Assembly (NCBI GenBank): GCA_948474755.1
Contig: CAOLHI010000922.1
Location: forward strand, 248,001 to 312,000
Length of the DNA stretch: 64,000 bases
From: Ctenosaura bakeri
Lineage: Eukaryota; Chordata; Lepidosauria; Squamata; Iguanidae
Reading direction: 5' to 3'
The notes below the pieces were generated by a model. The model was given only the letters and a program-made list of their open reading frames with translations, was not told where the DNA came from and did not search any database. The number at the start of each line of letters is the position of its first letter. Within the stretch, counting starts at the first letter, position 1. A program made the position numbers and the translations under genes. This document shows positions 24,052 through 37,464 of this stretch, piece after piece.

Positions 24052-27000
24052 TGACATTGAATTCAGCCTTTAGGCTGGAAATATTTTATTGCACCATCTT
24101 AGGAAGAATCTGGCTAACTTCTGTCAGATTGTGCAGGGGGCTAAAATGCTAATCGTGGGGACTCATAGAGACACACTTCATGGAAGACACAAACAATTCT
24201 AAGGTTTAATCTGAATTGACACCCCTATCTCTAGTTAGAGAAGAGAGGCAAGCCACAGGATTAAGTAGCCCCAAGCAGTTTTCAGACACTTTGGCTTGGA
24301 CACAAAGGCATTATTGAGCACAGGGAGGAGGGAGGTTCCTTATGATTTTCATTTGTTTCTCCTCCCTGTGCAAGCCCCGGGACCACATGCCATTCATTTG
24401 CAGATGACTCTTGAGCAATGAGCAATGATTTTCATAGAAAGGGATAAGATGCTGGAGAGTGAAGGGTGAAAAGCTCCATTTCCTTAAGTAGTTTTAGTAC
24501 CTTTCATAGAATAGAAGGTCAGATCCTTATTTCTTCTACTACCCATAGTGGTGTACATAGAGTTTTACCATTGTAGTCTCCTACAACAACCTGTAACTTA
24601 CAGAAGCCACTTTGATTTCCAAACCCTTTGTCCCCAATTCACCCAGTTCTGTTTACTGGGTACTCCACACCAAGAGATCACTTCAGTCTCATCTTATTCC
24701 CTCTAAACATCTTTGGTTTTACTTGCACTATTTTGACCTCACCATGAATAAGCAGTGCCATTGCTATGAGTGGTATTGATGACCCTTCAAGCCATCAAAA
24801 AAAAAAAAAAATCCAGGAAGAAGGAACAATCAGGTGAAAGGGAGTTTGGGGGTAGTATAAACACTTAGCACAAGAAGTCAGTTTTATTCTGAGCCCCTGC
24901 CAGGATGCAAGAACAGCATGTTGTTGAGGATTGTAACAGAGATGTGACAACACTGATTGCTGACATTTCAGAGAGTGGGATCAGAGAAGGTGATCACCTC
25001 CATTTTAGTATATTAATTATCTTATGTTTTCTGTGTATTTCATTTCCCACACTTGCAGCCATCTGTCCTCCCTAGTATTTTAATTTCCTGCCATTTTCAT
25101 TTCACCTGCCAAATCGCTATCATCTACTTTGCCTCCTTTTCCATCCTTTGTGTTACCCTTATCTGTTCCCTGCAAGCTTTATTATGGTTCGTAGCTTTTG
25201 TAGCAGAAAGATCAATTTCCAGCACCCAGTGTGGTTTCAGAGGCATCTAGGCACCACATGTATCTCAGTTGGAATAAAATATTGCTTTAGACTTCTTTGT
25301 ATGAAATGTACAATTTTTATGTTGCAATAACTACACGAGTATTTATGACCATGTGAAATATGGTTCTGCATCTTTAATTTTGGTTGCATTTGGGATTAGT
25401 TCATTGCAGAGACTTAATTCTTATTATAACTCATTCTGACTATAACACTAGCAACCACATGACCTTGAATGACAGTGGGAGAAGAAATGTAATCAACATA
25501 ATTAACATTCTATTTGAACACTGCATTAGAAAGGCAAAATACTCATTTTTGGATTAAACAGTGACTTTGCTTTTAAATGTATCCCACAGGAAATATCAAG
25601 ATAATGTTGATTTAGATAACAATCTTTACTTTTTGCAGAATCCATGTGCAATTTCTGTTTGTGTCCTTTGCTAAGAAAAGTTTCTGCCCCAAAGGGGTAG
25701 ATGAGCATTTTTCTTTGGTTTGTTTACTTTTTTTTTCATAATCTGATTAAATTTGCCAACTTCTTCATAGGCAGGAGAGGAAGAACTTGTGTTTTAAAAA
25801 GAAAAAATGCGGGTGATCTTAAACTGACAAAATTGTCTATCCAGGCAGAAGGATTTGAGCTCTGAGAAGCTGGGTTTGTATGTGTGTTGCTTCAAATCAC
25901 CTGTCAACTTACAGTGACCCCATGGATTTCATAGGTTTTTCTGAGGCGAGGAATACTCAGAGGTGCCTTTTCCAGTATCTATCTGTATCCCCCATGTTTG
26001 TTGTGCTAAATTAGGATTTCTGCTTCTCTTTCTAATAGGAACCCACATCTCACCAGCTACATGGCAAACAGATATGATATCATCCTCTCAGTGTTGGGAA
26101 AGCCAATTTCTATAAAACTGGAAAGAAGTCATAAATACTCTAAATATTTCAACTAGCATACATCAGTGATTTTTTTTTTAAAGTATCTGTTTGGGAAGCT
26201 GGACACAGGATAGCAGAATAATAGTTTCCCAAAGTCTGTGCAAAGGCAATTTTCTGTAATTTTTTACCTTATCAGGTTGAAAAGTGAAGAGAATTGCCCT
26301 GTGCTCCTTGACCAGTACTCTTCATTCAGTCAAGCAGAGAAGTGCTCTGGCATATTTAAAGCATCCTCTGAGACAGGGAAATATATCGTATGTGTTTGGT
26401 GTCCACAAGGTCTCACACTATCTGTTTTCCAGTTCATCTCCTTTACTCTCTTGCTCCATGGACTATAAAGATCAGACTCATAAATGTTTAACAGAGAAGA
26501 TAAGCTAATAAATAGAGCTCCAAATATTTTTCACTTGCAACTAAGAATAAGATAGTCATTTGTCCTGAAATCATCCTGTAGGCATGTCAAGGCTAGCTTC
26601 TTAATAAGATGGAAAGATTAATTAATCTTCTAGAAGTATCATGAAGTAGTATCACAAAGCTGTATAACTGCCAGAAAGCAAAGTGCCCATATTCATATTT
26701 ATTTTTCTTTTCTTTTTTTTTAGAAAAGTTGTCAAAATTATTATTTTTAAAAACCTGAAAAATACTAGTTTCTGTCAGGACTCAGATCCATGACTAATTT
26801 CAAGTCTTGATTATCCTGTCCTTTTCTCCTCTTAAGCTAAAGCTAAACATTTAAAACAGTAAGACTGTAAATCTGTTCATGCTCCACTCTATGAGGAAAT
26901 CTCCTCACTGGTGTTTCCTAAAAACCTGGTGTAATAATCCAGATGTCATGTGCCATAGGTGATGCTTCTTTCAGGGCCTTAAACCAATGCTTCTCAGTCT

Positions 27001-29404
27001 TTGGTTCTCCAGCTATTTTGAATGTCAATCCCAGTCAGCATGATCAATGTTTGATTTACTTTGGAGTAGATAGGCTGCATGGGGTCGATGGCAATTCCTT
27101 GTTCACTTCACCCAATTTTACATTTGGGACTGGTGTGAGTGTTTCAGGATCCCTGCAGTCATACTGAGCATTAGAAGTCCTGGCAATGTCAGGACGACTT
27201 TGAGAACAAATCTCCCCAAGCTCCAAACTTGAAACTGGAGGTAGAATATCCTAATTTCCACTTACCTATATCCTGTTAAAGTAGAAGGGTAAAGGCATAA
27301 TAACTCTGCTATCATCATATGAAAAACTAACAAACGGGAGTAAATTTCACATCATGGATTGTGCGTGCTCAACCTAAGAAAGTTATATTGTAAAAGAACA
27401 ATCTGTCATATTATCTATTACAGGACCCAACAGTAACCTGTTCCAATGATGAAAAAGGTTTATCTGTTGTGGATGATGTATGCAATTGTATGCTGATAAC
27501 TCTGTTGCACAAAACAAGAGGCAGCATGGGATATTAGTCAAGTCATGTCTGATTCTTTATCATATTACTTGTTTGTCTTTGCTTCTTCTTTGGTAAAGTA
27601 AGTGGGTCCTCTCCTCAGCAGAGCTAATAATTGTTTTAAAAAATTACCTGCTGTTTCTAGGCCAAGCTACTGTGGATATTAAGTCTTAGTGCCAATTAGA
27701 AATCATCTGAAGTGTGATTTAATTTCCAGGATACTCTGGGGAGTACCTTGACTTATTTAGGTTAATGGGAGGTTTGTCACTGGCTTCAACCAAGCCAATT
27801 TTTCTCTCTCTTCCACAGAAAAAATAAAATCTTTTGTTATTTTTCACCAAACACATTTAAACATTCTGTTTTGAGATGAATAGTGACACATTTCATCATA
27901 TCATAATTACTTTTTATATATTTTCCTTTACTTTTCAGAAAATTGGCTGGAGATCAGTGGGCAGAGGGAAAAGGTGTTTGATCAGATGACACGTTAGCTC
28001 AGACAAAGGCAACGTCCTTATAATAAAATTGGGAAGAATATCCGTTCATAGCTAATAGAAGCTAAACTCTTTCTAGCTGCTATGAGACCCTTTTAATTTT
28101 CCAGACCATTTTAATACAGTTACATTATAAGCATTTCTGTTTATATAGAAGGTTATTGTTGATTTCCAGTGATTACACCTAGGTTGAGCAATTCCCACAT
28201 GTAGTACTTGGTCAGTCTTGCTTCCTAGTTATTTCTCATCATTTAGACAGAAGTGAAATTCATTGCATAATATTAAAACAGATGCAGAGAAATGTTAAGC
28301 TATGCTTTCCACAGGAGACATATTTGTCCCTACCCTACAAAACTAAGTGTTAATAAAAATTTGTCATCTTAATTTGCTGTTTCTTGGAATGTACCTGTGG
28401 AAATCATGCATAAAATAACCTTGAGCACAATTTTTTTTAAAAGTGGGGGGATTATGATCTATAATACAGTTCCAATTAAGATATTACAGCCAGAACAGTC
28501 ATAGATGGAGAAAACATTTTAATCATGTAAATCTTTGAATCATTTGGCTTACCTGACATGATTGCATCAAGGAGATGCACATCTCTTATTGTGAGGCGAT
28601 CTCTTGGTTGCATCTGGACTAACATCTGGCATGGACTGTTTATTGCATATAAAGACAATGCAGTTGAAGTTCTTATTCCTTTAATTGTCTCATGCACACC
28701 AAGAAAAGTTGATTTTAGAGATGCTTGGGGAATTCAGCTTGCAAATTTTCATATAGCTGGCATGATCCCAGAATGAAATGTGAATTAGATTTTCCCTATC
28801 CACATGCTTCCCAATTTTCATACTTCCCAACTATTCCAGTACTACACAGGCACAAACCATATAGAGAATGGATTAAACCCTGCTAATAGTTGAGTTCCAA
28901 TGTAGCCTGATAGCAATGAGAAAATAAAAATGAAACTTTATCTCAGTCTTCTACAGTTCAATGTACCATGTAGCCTGCAACCATGGTATGAACCTGTTGT
29001 GTATATTTAGCAGAAAAGTGAAACATATAGACCTTGTCATGCTTAAAGTAGACCCACTGAAATCAGTGGAACTAAAATTAGTCAGGAGTCAGTGGATCTT
29101 TTCCAGATGATCTGGATCCAAGTGAGTGGTTGGCATCCTTTTTGTGACATATGCAGGCTTAAATTATGCTTGTATATTTCCTAAATTATGTATTACTGTT
29201 AGTCCTGATGAAACTAAACACACTGAATCAAGAAGATTTAGCTATGCACTGAGTCATCATTCAGCTATTGATTCAATAGGTCTACCTCAGTTGCAATTAA
29301 GCAACAGGATGCCTGCCTATGACATTTTATGGTTTTCTCAGGGGAAGATATTCAATATCTTCTTCACACAACCACCCTGTGACTACTGAAATTATCTGTC
29401 TCCT
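24052..29404. other. Long intronic stretch with little recognisable content
   Basis: It includes an A-run at about 24796..24811, a possible SINE fragment at 25881..25990, a fragment of the 'cttctcagtctttggttctc' repeat near 26985..27060 and a T-rich run at 26706..26722. The rest (24052..25880 and 27061..29404) shows no exon, RNA gene or identifiable mobile element. It is one of the repeat-poorer parts of the intron. Confidence 0.5.
25881..25990. mobile_element. Reptile SINE fragment (5S- or tRNA-type)
   Basis: 'gttgcttcaaatcacctgtc', 'aacttacagtgaccccatgg' and 'tttcataggtttttctgagg' match the tail half of a common reptile SINE type. The head is missing. The family is recalled from memory and uncertain. 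Confidence 0.45.
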
Positions 29405-30165
29405 ATGGGGATGGAAATAATATTTCAAAGTATTCCAAAAATGGTTGAAAAGAGTACTGTACTGTACTGTACTGATGAGTACTGTGCTGATGAGAATCTT
29501 TGCAGTTTAGGACTTATTCTGAGCAAAATTTGCATGTAGGTTTTTGATGAAGCAAAATATAATTTTCTGTGCAGGAAACAACATTTTCTGCATGGAAGAT
29601 ACTATTTCAATGCATAAATATTAATTCCTGAAGAGAAAATGCTATTTTCTGTTGAAAAAATCCTGTATTTGAGGTTTTAGTCTGTGCAAAATTCATATAT
29701 GGCTGATTTGCATAGTAAATCATAGAATCATTGAATTGGAAGAGATCACAGGGCCATCCAGTCCAACCTCCTGCAACGTAGGAACACATGTCAAAGCACT
29801 CCTGAGAGATGACCATCCAGCCTCTACTTAAAAACTTCGAAAGGAGGAGACTCCACCACACTCCAAGGCAGCATAAACACCATTTTCTGCAGAGAAAACA
29901 GCATTTTCTGTGCAGGATTTAATATTTCTGCATTGAAATATTGTTTTCCATGCCAAAAATACTGTTTCCTATGCAGAAAATGCTATTTTCAGTGCAAAAG
30001 AACCATGTGCAAATTTTACACAGAATGTCCCAAAATGCAGATAACATTAGAAAACTGGGGGTTCTTTAAAAAAAAAAAAAAGACACTCTTGCTTCTTGCT
30101 GCAGAAAGAAAATTGCTGAAATTATTCACCAGTACCTTCAAAAAGAAACTGAGTGAAGAATTTAG
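29405..30165 (+). repeat. Dispersed repeat with palindromic TTTTCTGC/GCAGAAAA units (family R), copy 1
   Basis: It begins near 'gatggaaataatatttcaaa'. It then carries 'tttgcagtttaggacttatt', and many imperfect units of the form ATTTTCTGC..CAGAAAATG (for example 'cattttctgtgcaggattta' and 'atgcagaaaatgctattttc'). It ends near 'gaaagaaaattgctgaaatt' followed by 'attcaccag'. The copy at 56855..57490 has the same parts in the same order. It is interrupted by a CR1 fragment (29716..29878). A small (TACTG)n run lies at 29455..29473. It does not match any family I can name. Confidence 0.6.
29716..29878 (-). mobile_element. CR1 LINE 3' fragment inside family R repeat
   Basis: 'aatcatagaatcattgaatt', 'ggccatccagtccaacctcc' and 'gaggagactccaccacactc' are the CR1 3' end seen at 14119..14290. 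It is only about 160 bp, with no open frame. Confidence 0.88.
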
Positions 30166-32397
30166 TTTCTTGAACAATTTTCCCCTCACCAGCGATTTAA
30201 TTGCTGGTGAGGGTCAGGGACAGCCACACTGCATCCAGTTATGTTCCTATAGCTGGACAAACCATGATGACAACAACATCTGAGAGCTCCGAAAGGATGT
30301 CTATAGGTCCCAGAAATGATGACATTCTCATTCAGTCAGCTGTAGGAACATAGCTGGAAGCTACATGGATAAATAGCCTAAATGACCATGGCAAGGTGCT
30401 GTGGGGGACAGGTGAATTTTCCACACAGGGAGAGACGATATGACTTAGTGAAGTCCTGCCAAATGATGTGGGACTTCAGTCATTGTGTGCATTCTGCTGT
30501 GATTTCAGATTTGGATTTTGACTTTTATCTGCTGCTGGTTTTAATATTTCCACAATATATTTTATGGAAACAATGTGTGCAGGAGGTATGAATTGTTGAT
30601 AAATAAAAGCTGAGGCTCTTTTTATTATACCACTGATCAAATCAGCACCCTCTTTTCTCAAAGTTACTGAACCATTTTTTTCATTATGAAACATTTTCTT
30701 TTTTTACACTTTTCTTGTATTATCCCTTTTCTTTCTCAACAGGGACATAATGTACAGTACAGATGCATGCATGGTTAGCAGTATCATTTAAAAAATAAAG
30801 AAATAAAATAAAATGCATGCAGCTATTTGAAAATCCCTTGCACCTTAGTGGTTGCCTTCCTTTTAATCATTTAATCTACCTCATCTTCTTTGCAAATTCC
30901 TTTTCATAACATTTTTCTCCAAGAAGTATTAGCCCTGTGCCCTGGCTGAAGACATTTCATCAGAATTAGTCCTGAGTAACTTAAATGATGATAGATATAG
31001 GAATAAATGGCCATGCGTCAGCTAGAGGGTTTCAAGGGAAGTGTAAAAAATCAGTTACCTTCAGCACTCTTCATAAGATCATTTGTTAAAGTGTCAAAAG
31101 AAATCCTAAAAAGATTATATTCAAACCAAGGAGGAAGCTGACTCAAAATTTTCTTATTAACAAAAATGAAGCAATAATGAATGGGAACAGAATGTTTTTG
31201 CATTTTCCCCCCAGTATTCAGTGTTAATTGGAAGACATGCAATGAAAGTATGCAACCTCCAGTAGGAAAACTCAAAATATAATATTATCTGAACCAATAA
31301 AGAAAGATCAGATTAGCTCAGTGGTTTGTTTGCTTGAAGTTGTGCACCAAAATGGATAAATTAATCATCGTTTATGGGCTGTACATGAAATGAAACAGGT
31401 AGGTTTTCACAAAACTGCAAGAGTTGCAACCTGACAGTAAAGAAGTTATGAAAGGAAATGATACATTTTCTTTATCTCCTATTTCCACTAACTTTGCTTC
31501 TTTTCTTATGAGTTTTTTTAAACTGTTCTTTAGAAAGTCTTACTTGTTTTATAGGGAGTCATCTGACTGTAAGGCCTGATATACTGATATATAGATTTTT
31601 AGAATCAAAGACCCCAGTATACAGTACATCCCATTCAGGCATCCCCTCCACATACAGGCTAAATGGATTTAGATCATACTTTCTGATTCCATCCCAGTGT
31701 AGGAACATCTCTTGGCACTAGTGTAATTGTCCCTTTACTCATACATTCCTAAGATCATGCTAGCTCCCAACAGTGTGGATGTGTAGAGTTCTTCCATTCA
31801 CTATTTTCACCTTGACCAGATGTAGCTGTTTCAGTCCAGTCTATGATAGGCCACTGATCTGAAACAAGATTCAGAAATTTGGATCACAGTGCCTCTCATT
31901 GACATGCATTGGAATGAGAAACTACAATGGCTACATCTCCTCCTCCTCCATTATTTTCTTTACCATTCTATGAAATATGGGGACAATATAGAACCAAGGA
32001 GTAGAGCAGCACTACCAAAATGTCTGTAGTTTTAAAGAAAGGTAGCTTTGGGAAGGGGGTTGTCATAGGAAACTTTCAAGTTTGCTTCTCCCCCCTCCCA
32101 AAGAATGTATAATTTTTAAAAGCATCTACATTCAGCCGTGTGTTCAATCATACCAATTCATGCTGTCCTAGCACTGTTCCCTTAACCATTGAGCATTCTC
32201 AACATTTACAAATGAAAAACTGCACCAAGGAAGAAAAGTGAAAGAAAAACAGTTAGGTTTGATTTCAGTACTGTACAGAGAGACCCACTATGGCACTTCC
32301 TTTCTGTGGTGATGGGACTGCATGCTCCTGTGAGACAAGAGGCTATGCTGAGGACAGGATCTCCCATGTCAAGCAGACTTCTGCTGAGGAGACAGAC
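30166..32397. other. Intronic sequence, nothing recognised
   Basis: A local inverted repeat 'cctcaccagcgatttaattg' / 'ctggtgagg' (30184..30211) could form a short hairpin. The rest (30212..32397) shows no element or exon that I recognise. Confidence 0.5.
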
Positions 32398-32400
32398 AAT

Positions 32401-32602
32401 GGCCATTTCCACACTACAGTGTTAAACTGCTGCTATTCCACTTTCAACACGCTGTGGAATTCTGGGGTTTGTAGTTTACTGAGACCAAAGAGCTCTTTGG
32501 TTGAGAATTTGAAGTGCCCTTCCCTAAACTACAAACTCCAGAATTCCATAGGAGGTTGATAGTGGAATAGCAGCACTTTAACACTGTAGTGCAAAAATGG
32601 CC
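32401..32602. mobile_element. Harbinger-like palindromic MITE (family A), copy 3
   Basis: 202 bp, GGCCATTTCCACACTACAGT to an end whose complement is GGCCATTTTTGCACTACAGT. A perfect 3-bp duplication AAT lies at 32398..32400 and 32603..32605. Both arms and the centre match the other copies. Confidence 0.85.
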
Positions 32603-33004
32603 AATGTGTTAAACAGCTACTGGACCACAACCATAGTGGTGGTGGGGGCAGTAGTGGAGTGGTTTTCATACTGGAAGAAGATCTCTCCTTAGGCCTGCCA
32701 CCAGATGGTCCCGACCAGGCTTCATGCTTGGTTCATCAGCTAACTGGAGGGTTGGCTGATTCCTGGATCCTTACTCATTCACATGTCAACCCTGTCACAG
32801 TTGTAGCCAATAAAGTTGTGGCCTTATTTTTCCCAAATGTTGGTGTCTGTGTGGTCTTTTGGGGGCGGCAGCCAACTCAACCTTGAACACATGAACAGCT
32901 TTGGTATCATAGTAAATATGTGCTAGTACTGCACAGAAAGAGACAATTATAAACCACTCTTGAAGTCTTTTACCTTGAAAACTCTGTAATGACGTTATCC
33001 AGAA

Positions 33005-34438
33005 TGAACCAAGATACAGTACCAGAAGATGAAACTCCCAAGTCAGAAGGCACTCAACAGGCTATTGGAGAAGAACAGAGGACAAGTTTGAGTAGTGCTG
33101 TGGCTAATGATGCAACTGGGCTCAAGCCAAAAGAACATTTAATTGTTGACATTCTCTGAGGTGAAAAGAAAGTCTGAAGTTGCACAACACATATTGCATG
33201 AACATGGAGTGTGAGAACCATACATCAGGAGAAGGTAGACATAGTAAAGCAAGATATGTAAAGTATAAATGTGGCAATACTTGGTGTGAGTGAGATGAAG
33301 TGGGCAGGAGTGGGATATTTTGAGTCAGATAATTCCATAGTGTTTTACTCAAGAAATGAAAAACTAAGAAGAAATGAAGTAGCATTAATTGTGAGGAGAG
33401 ATATAGCAAAAACAGCCAAGAGTCAGAATATGAAGTCCAATCAAGAAATGAAGCAGGAGGTGACTGACTGAATTTGTAAAGCCAACATTTTGTTCATTGC
33501 AAACATATTCTTCAGACAACCAAAGAAGTGACTGTATACATGGATGTCATTTGATGGGCAATATAGAAATCAAATAGACTATCTGTTTAACTTGTGTGCT
33601 GGACATATCATACACAAACCTGGATTATACACTGAGGAAGGAAGTGTGAAAACTGGATGAAGGAACACCAACAATTTAAGATAGGCATACTACTAGCACA
33701 AAATAGCAAAGACTTGGACAAATTAAGAAAGATGAGAAAGGAAGTATAAAAGCAGGTTTATAGTTGAATACTAAGAAAACAAAAATAATAACTACACATG
33801 ATTTACATAACTTTAAAACATACAATGAAGACATTGAAATAGTCAAAGATTTCCTGAATGTTGGCTAAATCATCAATCAAAATTAAATCTACAGTCAAGA
33901 AATCAGAAGAAGACTAGGACTTAGGGCAGCAAAATGAAGCAACTAGACAAGATAATGAAGTGCAAAGATATATCATTGAATACAAAAGGCAAGATTGTCC
34001 TTGCCAGTATACTTCCAATTTCTATGTATGGTTGTGAAAGCTAGACAGTGGGGAAAAAAACATTAAGAATAAAATCATCTGATTTGAAATGTGGTGCTGA
34101 GAAGAGTTCTGTGGATAGCATGGACTGCCAAAAACAAAACAAAACAAAAATGGATTCCAGAACAAACCAAACCTAAAGTCTCCCTAGAAGTCAAGATAAA
34201 CTGAATCTATCATACTTTGGACATATCTCACTAGAAGAGACAATAATACTTGGCAAGGTAGAAGGCGGGAGGAAGAGGAGAAGAGCACACTACAGGTGCA
34301 TAGGCTCAATCAAAGAAGCCACAGCCCCGGGTCTACAAGACCTAAACAAGGATATTGATGATGTGGTAGCTTGGAGAGTTTTTATTCATAGGGTTGCCAT
34401 GAGTTGAACTTGACTTAATGATAGTTAACAACAACAAT
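33005..34438 (+). mobile_element. BovB/RTE LINE, internally deleted
   Basis: The endonuclease part is readable at 33271..33420 (VAILGVSEMKWAGVGYFESD, then RRNEVALIV), the RTE/BovB apurinic-type endonuclease core. Next comes a DGQYRNQIDYLFN segment at about 33552..33590. The central reverse transcriptase is missing, and the sequence resumes with 'ttgaatactaagaaaacaaa' (LNTKKTKI) at about 33763. The 3' end has 'aagaagccacagccccgggt', 'agggttgccatgagttgaac' and the (AAC)n-type tail at 34425..34436. Stops and frameshifts make it inactive. BovB is abundant in squamates and known for horizontal transfer, which supports the assignment of organism. Confidence 0.88.
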
Positions 34439-35912
34439 CCATATCTCCAGCTCAGCTAGAAGAGTTGAAGCTTTCTACAGTTTGCAAGGCTTCATTGATT
34501 TCTTGTTGCAACATGCCAAGATTCTCTGCGGGGTCTATGTATTGGCTTAGTTAGCTGCCTCCTTCCCTCCCAGTAATTCTGGCACCAGGCTCACACTCTG
34601 CTCTGATCTACTCTGCATCCACCTTCTGACTGGAAGGAAGTAGATAGATTAAATATCCTTTATCCCATTTCCCTGAGCAAGTGAGAAGAAATAACCCTGT
34701 AATTTCACCTTCTCTGGGGAGAGCCCCTTTAGTTATTACTTCTGTCTTAATTTTCAGACAAGAAAATAGATTCTTTGCATGTGTGTGTGTTTGAATGGCA
34801 AGCCATGACCAACTCTAGTTGATACTTAATGGATAATTACATCATCAGGGGCCATCTCTGGGTCTTAGATTTTGGCCCTGAAACCTAAGGGCTTGGGATG
34901 ATCCTAAACTGGCAAGCCTAGCTCTGAAAGATGGCATGCTGGGGGGAAACAAGCAGCAGTGTTTGGCAGAGAATGGTGACTAGAGAGATGGAGTAGGAAG
35001 CAGCCAAATCTAATCAAGACATGCATTACATCTAAGCATAGGGCATTAGGCGCACCATTCTACTGTGTATTCAGCATTGAAATACTACACTGGAGAGCAC
35101 TATAAAGAGCACTTAGTCATCTGTTGCCACTACTTCACCAAGTTATTTGGTGATCTGAGCTGGCATGTGAAAGCTCCCTCTCATGGCATCATAATTGTCC
35201 CATTTCACCAGCCCTATGGTTGCCTGGTGGTTGCCTACCTAATTAGAGGTTATAACCATATAACAAAAAGGACTGAAGTTACAATCATGATGCAGCATAG
35301 GTTTTGGAAACTACTTCCAAGGTCCTTTCTACACATAGGGTGGGGGGGAATGTCCTTTTTAGTTTTGGACAATATGCATTAGCCAGGCAGGGTCTGTTTT
35401 CTGCTGAGTATAAGTACAAAAAATTGAGTAGATAAACTTTCACCTCAGTAATGCATTACTAATTTCCTTCCAAAACCAAGCATAGTTCCATTGCTACTGC
35501 TAATGCTAGGTTTTTGACTGGCATACTCTCTTGTTCTTATGCAAAAATCATAAGTATAAAGGTATTATATAGGGCTTCTGAAAACACTGAGTCCTTTGGC
35601 AGTTTCACAACTTTGAGATATAATACTAGTTGGCACATAGATGTCATGTTTAGATTTTTTCCAAGGAAGAAAAGAGTAGTCTGTTGCCGGCAAAGTAAAA
35701 CACAAACTGGATGTAAGATTTCAGATAGACATAGAGGAAGGAACAAATTTAAGTGTTGTGAATTGCATTTTTTAAAATATTTTCTGTACAGTTTAGATAT
35801 TAGGTTATGGGAGAAATCCTAAAATCCTGAGGACAGCTGTTGGGCTATTCAATTTTTTTTTTACCTCCCTCTCCTTAGATGCAGAAGGAAGTCCACAAAA
35901 AGAAAGGCCCTG
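34439..35912. other. Intronic sequence, nothing recognised
   Basis: This includes an open frame of 105 codons at 35065..35382 with no recognisable domain. No mobile element was identified. Confidence 0.45.
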
Positions 35913-35920
35913 GAAACTTC

Positions 35921-36638
35921 CAGTGATGTAGACTTTAGTCAATAGACTCAGACTCAAGTCAGACTTAAGTCACTTCAGTGACTCGACTCAACTGATGCAC
36001 TGACTCAACTCGACTTGAGACTTGTATATTTTTACTGACTGACTTGATGCCCTTGGTTCAGTAACATAACACATTCATCTAGAACCCTTACGACTTTGAC
36101 CAATGCCTCCCTCTCTTTTTGACTACTAGTCACATGACAGTCTCTCTCAAGCCCAAAGTGGGTGCATTTCTCAGAGGGGAACAGCAAAAAGGTTAGGCAA
36201 TGGACTTGAGGCAGGCTTGAGGTCTGCTCAGCAGCCTGTCCCTGCTGCATATTGGAGGAGCCTTATAAAATGTTCCCTAAGAGCAAAAGACAAGACTTGC
36301 TGCAGAGTGCAGGGTGCATTTCTCAGAGGGGAACAGCAAATGTGTTAGGCATGGGCTTGAGGCAGAAAGATCCTTGCTTCTAAATCTTTTTAATCTTCAG
36401 TAATGGGGAGTAAGATAGGATCCTATTGCGCACTTCCAAAGCTGCAGATGGCAAAATTGCTCTGCTTAAATTGTTAAAACTGAATTTATTTCACTCTATC
36501 AAATAATTCTGGAATATATGTTGGGATATAAAGTTGGCTTCCAGATTTGAGACTTGACTTCAAAGTATCTTCAAGGACTCGAGATTTGACTTGAGACTTA
36601 ACTTGAGACTTGGAGTAAAAGACTTAAATACATCACTG
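35921..36638. mobile_element. Non-autonomous hAT element, 718 bp, perfect 8-bp TSD
   Basis: Terminal inverted repeats CAGTGATGTA at the left and TACATCACTG at the right are flanked by an identical 8-bp duplication GAAACTTC (35913..35920 and 36639..36646), the length typical of hAT transposons. Both subterminal regions carry many copies of GACTCAAGTC / GACTTGAGTC-type motifs (for example 'gactcagactcaagtcagac' and 'gagatttgacttgagactta'). A direct repeat of about 55 bp occurs inside (36160..36214 and 36312..36365). There is no transposase frame. Confidence 0.9.
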
Positions 36639-36646
36639 GAAACTTC

Positions 36647-37464
36647 CTTATTGCCGTGGTGATCTCTACTACCATAGCCACACTATTGTAATCGTGGGAT
36701 GAGAGAAAGAGGTGTGTTTGGTCCACAGCTGGAAAATTACTGTAAAAAGTTGTTCAATTCAGAGGTTCAGAAAAGCAACTGGTTAATAATATCACTGCAG
36801 TTTTTGAAAAATAACACTTTCCAATTTCACAAATGTAACTCAAATCACTGGTTAGGAGGTCCCAGATAATATCTTTGCTTGTGTCTACCTATAAGATCTT
36901 ACTTGGATGCATCTCTGTGCCATCCTCCTACTTTCTGCTTACTACTGAATAGCTATGCTGAACATATGGGGACAGCAGAAGGTAAAATGTAGGTTGGGGT
37001 GGAAGTTTGGGCATTGTGTGAGGTCGCTAGAAAATTCCAATGACAAAAAAGGGCATATACTGGCATAGATTGGACTTAAAACTATGTAGGTTCCTAACAG
37101 GGTGCCAGACAGAATATCAAGAAGGTCAAAAGAAATGCACATGATTTTGAGCATTTTTAAAGTCATGGACAGTTATGAAATGCATCCTTCCAATATTATT
37201 TCCCAAGTATAACCTTAAATTTATCTCTAGACAACTTTGTTGGATGTGATGCTTCTTTGATGTGATTCTTAGAGATATGGGAGTACCATGTGTGTGCTTG
37301 ACCTTTGTCTGTCATTGCTTATATAAGTGTCCAGATGGAGAACAGCCAAGCAGGTAGAGATTATTGGGAATGCCTCTTTATAGTGAGGCACAGATCTATC
37401 ATCTCTCACCCTTTTTTAAAAAAAAAAAGTCATTAGTGTGACCTATATTTTAATTGTGTTTTTT
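36647..37464. other. Intronic sequence, nothing recognised
   Basis: No exon or mobile element was recognised. An A/T homopolymer junction lies at 37413..37429. Confidence 0.45.

Noticed and set aside
29405..30165. CRISPR-like array of short palindromic repeats
   Set aside because: The units are degenerate, spacing is irregular and spacers are absent. The same composite recurs at 56855, and the context is a vertebrate intron.
33271..33471. Independent endonuclease gene
   Set aside because: It is the decayed endonuclease part of a BovB LINE, followed by the BovB 3' end.
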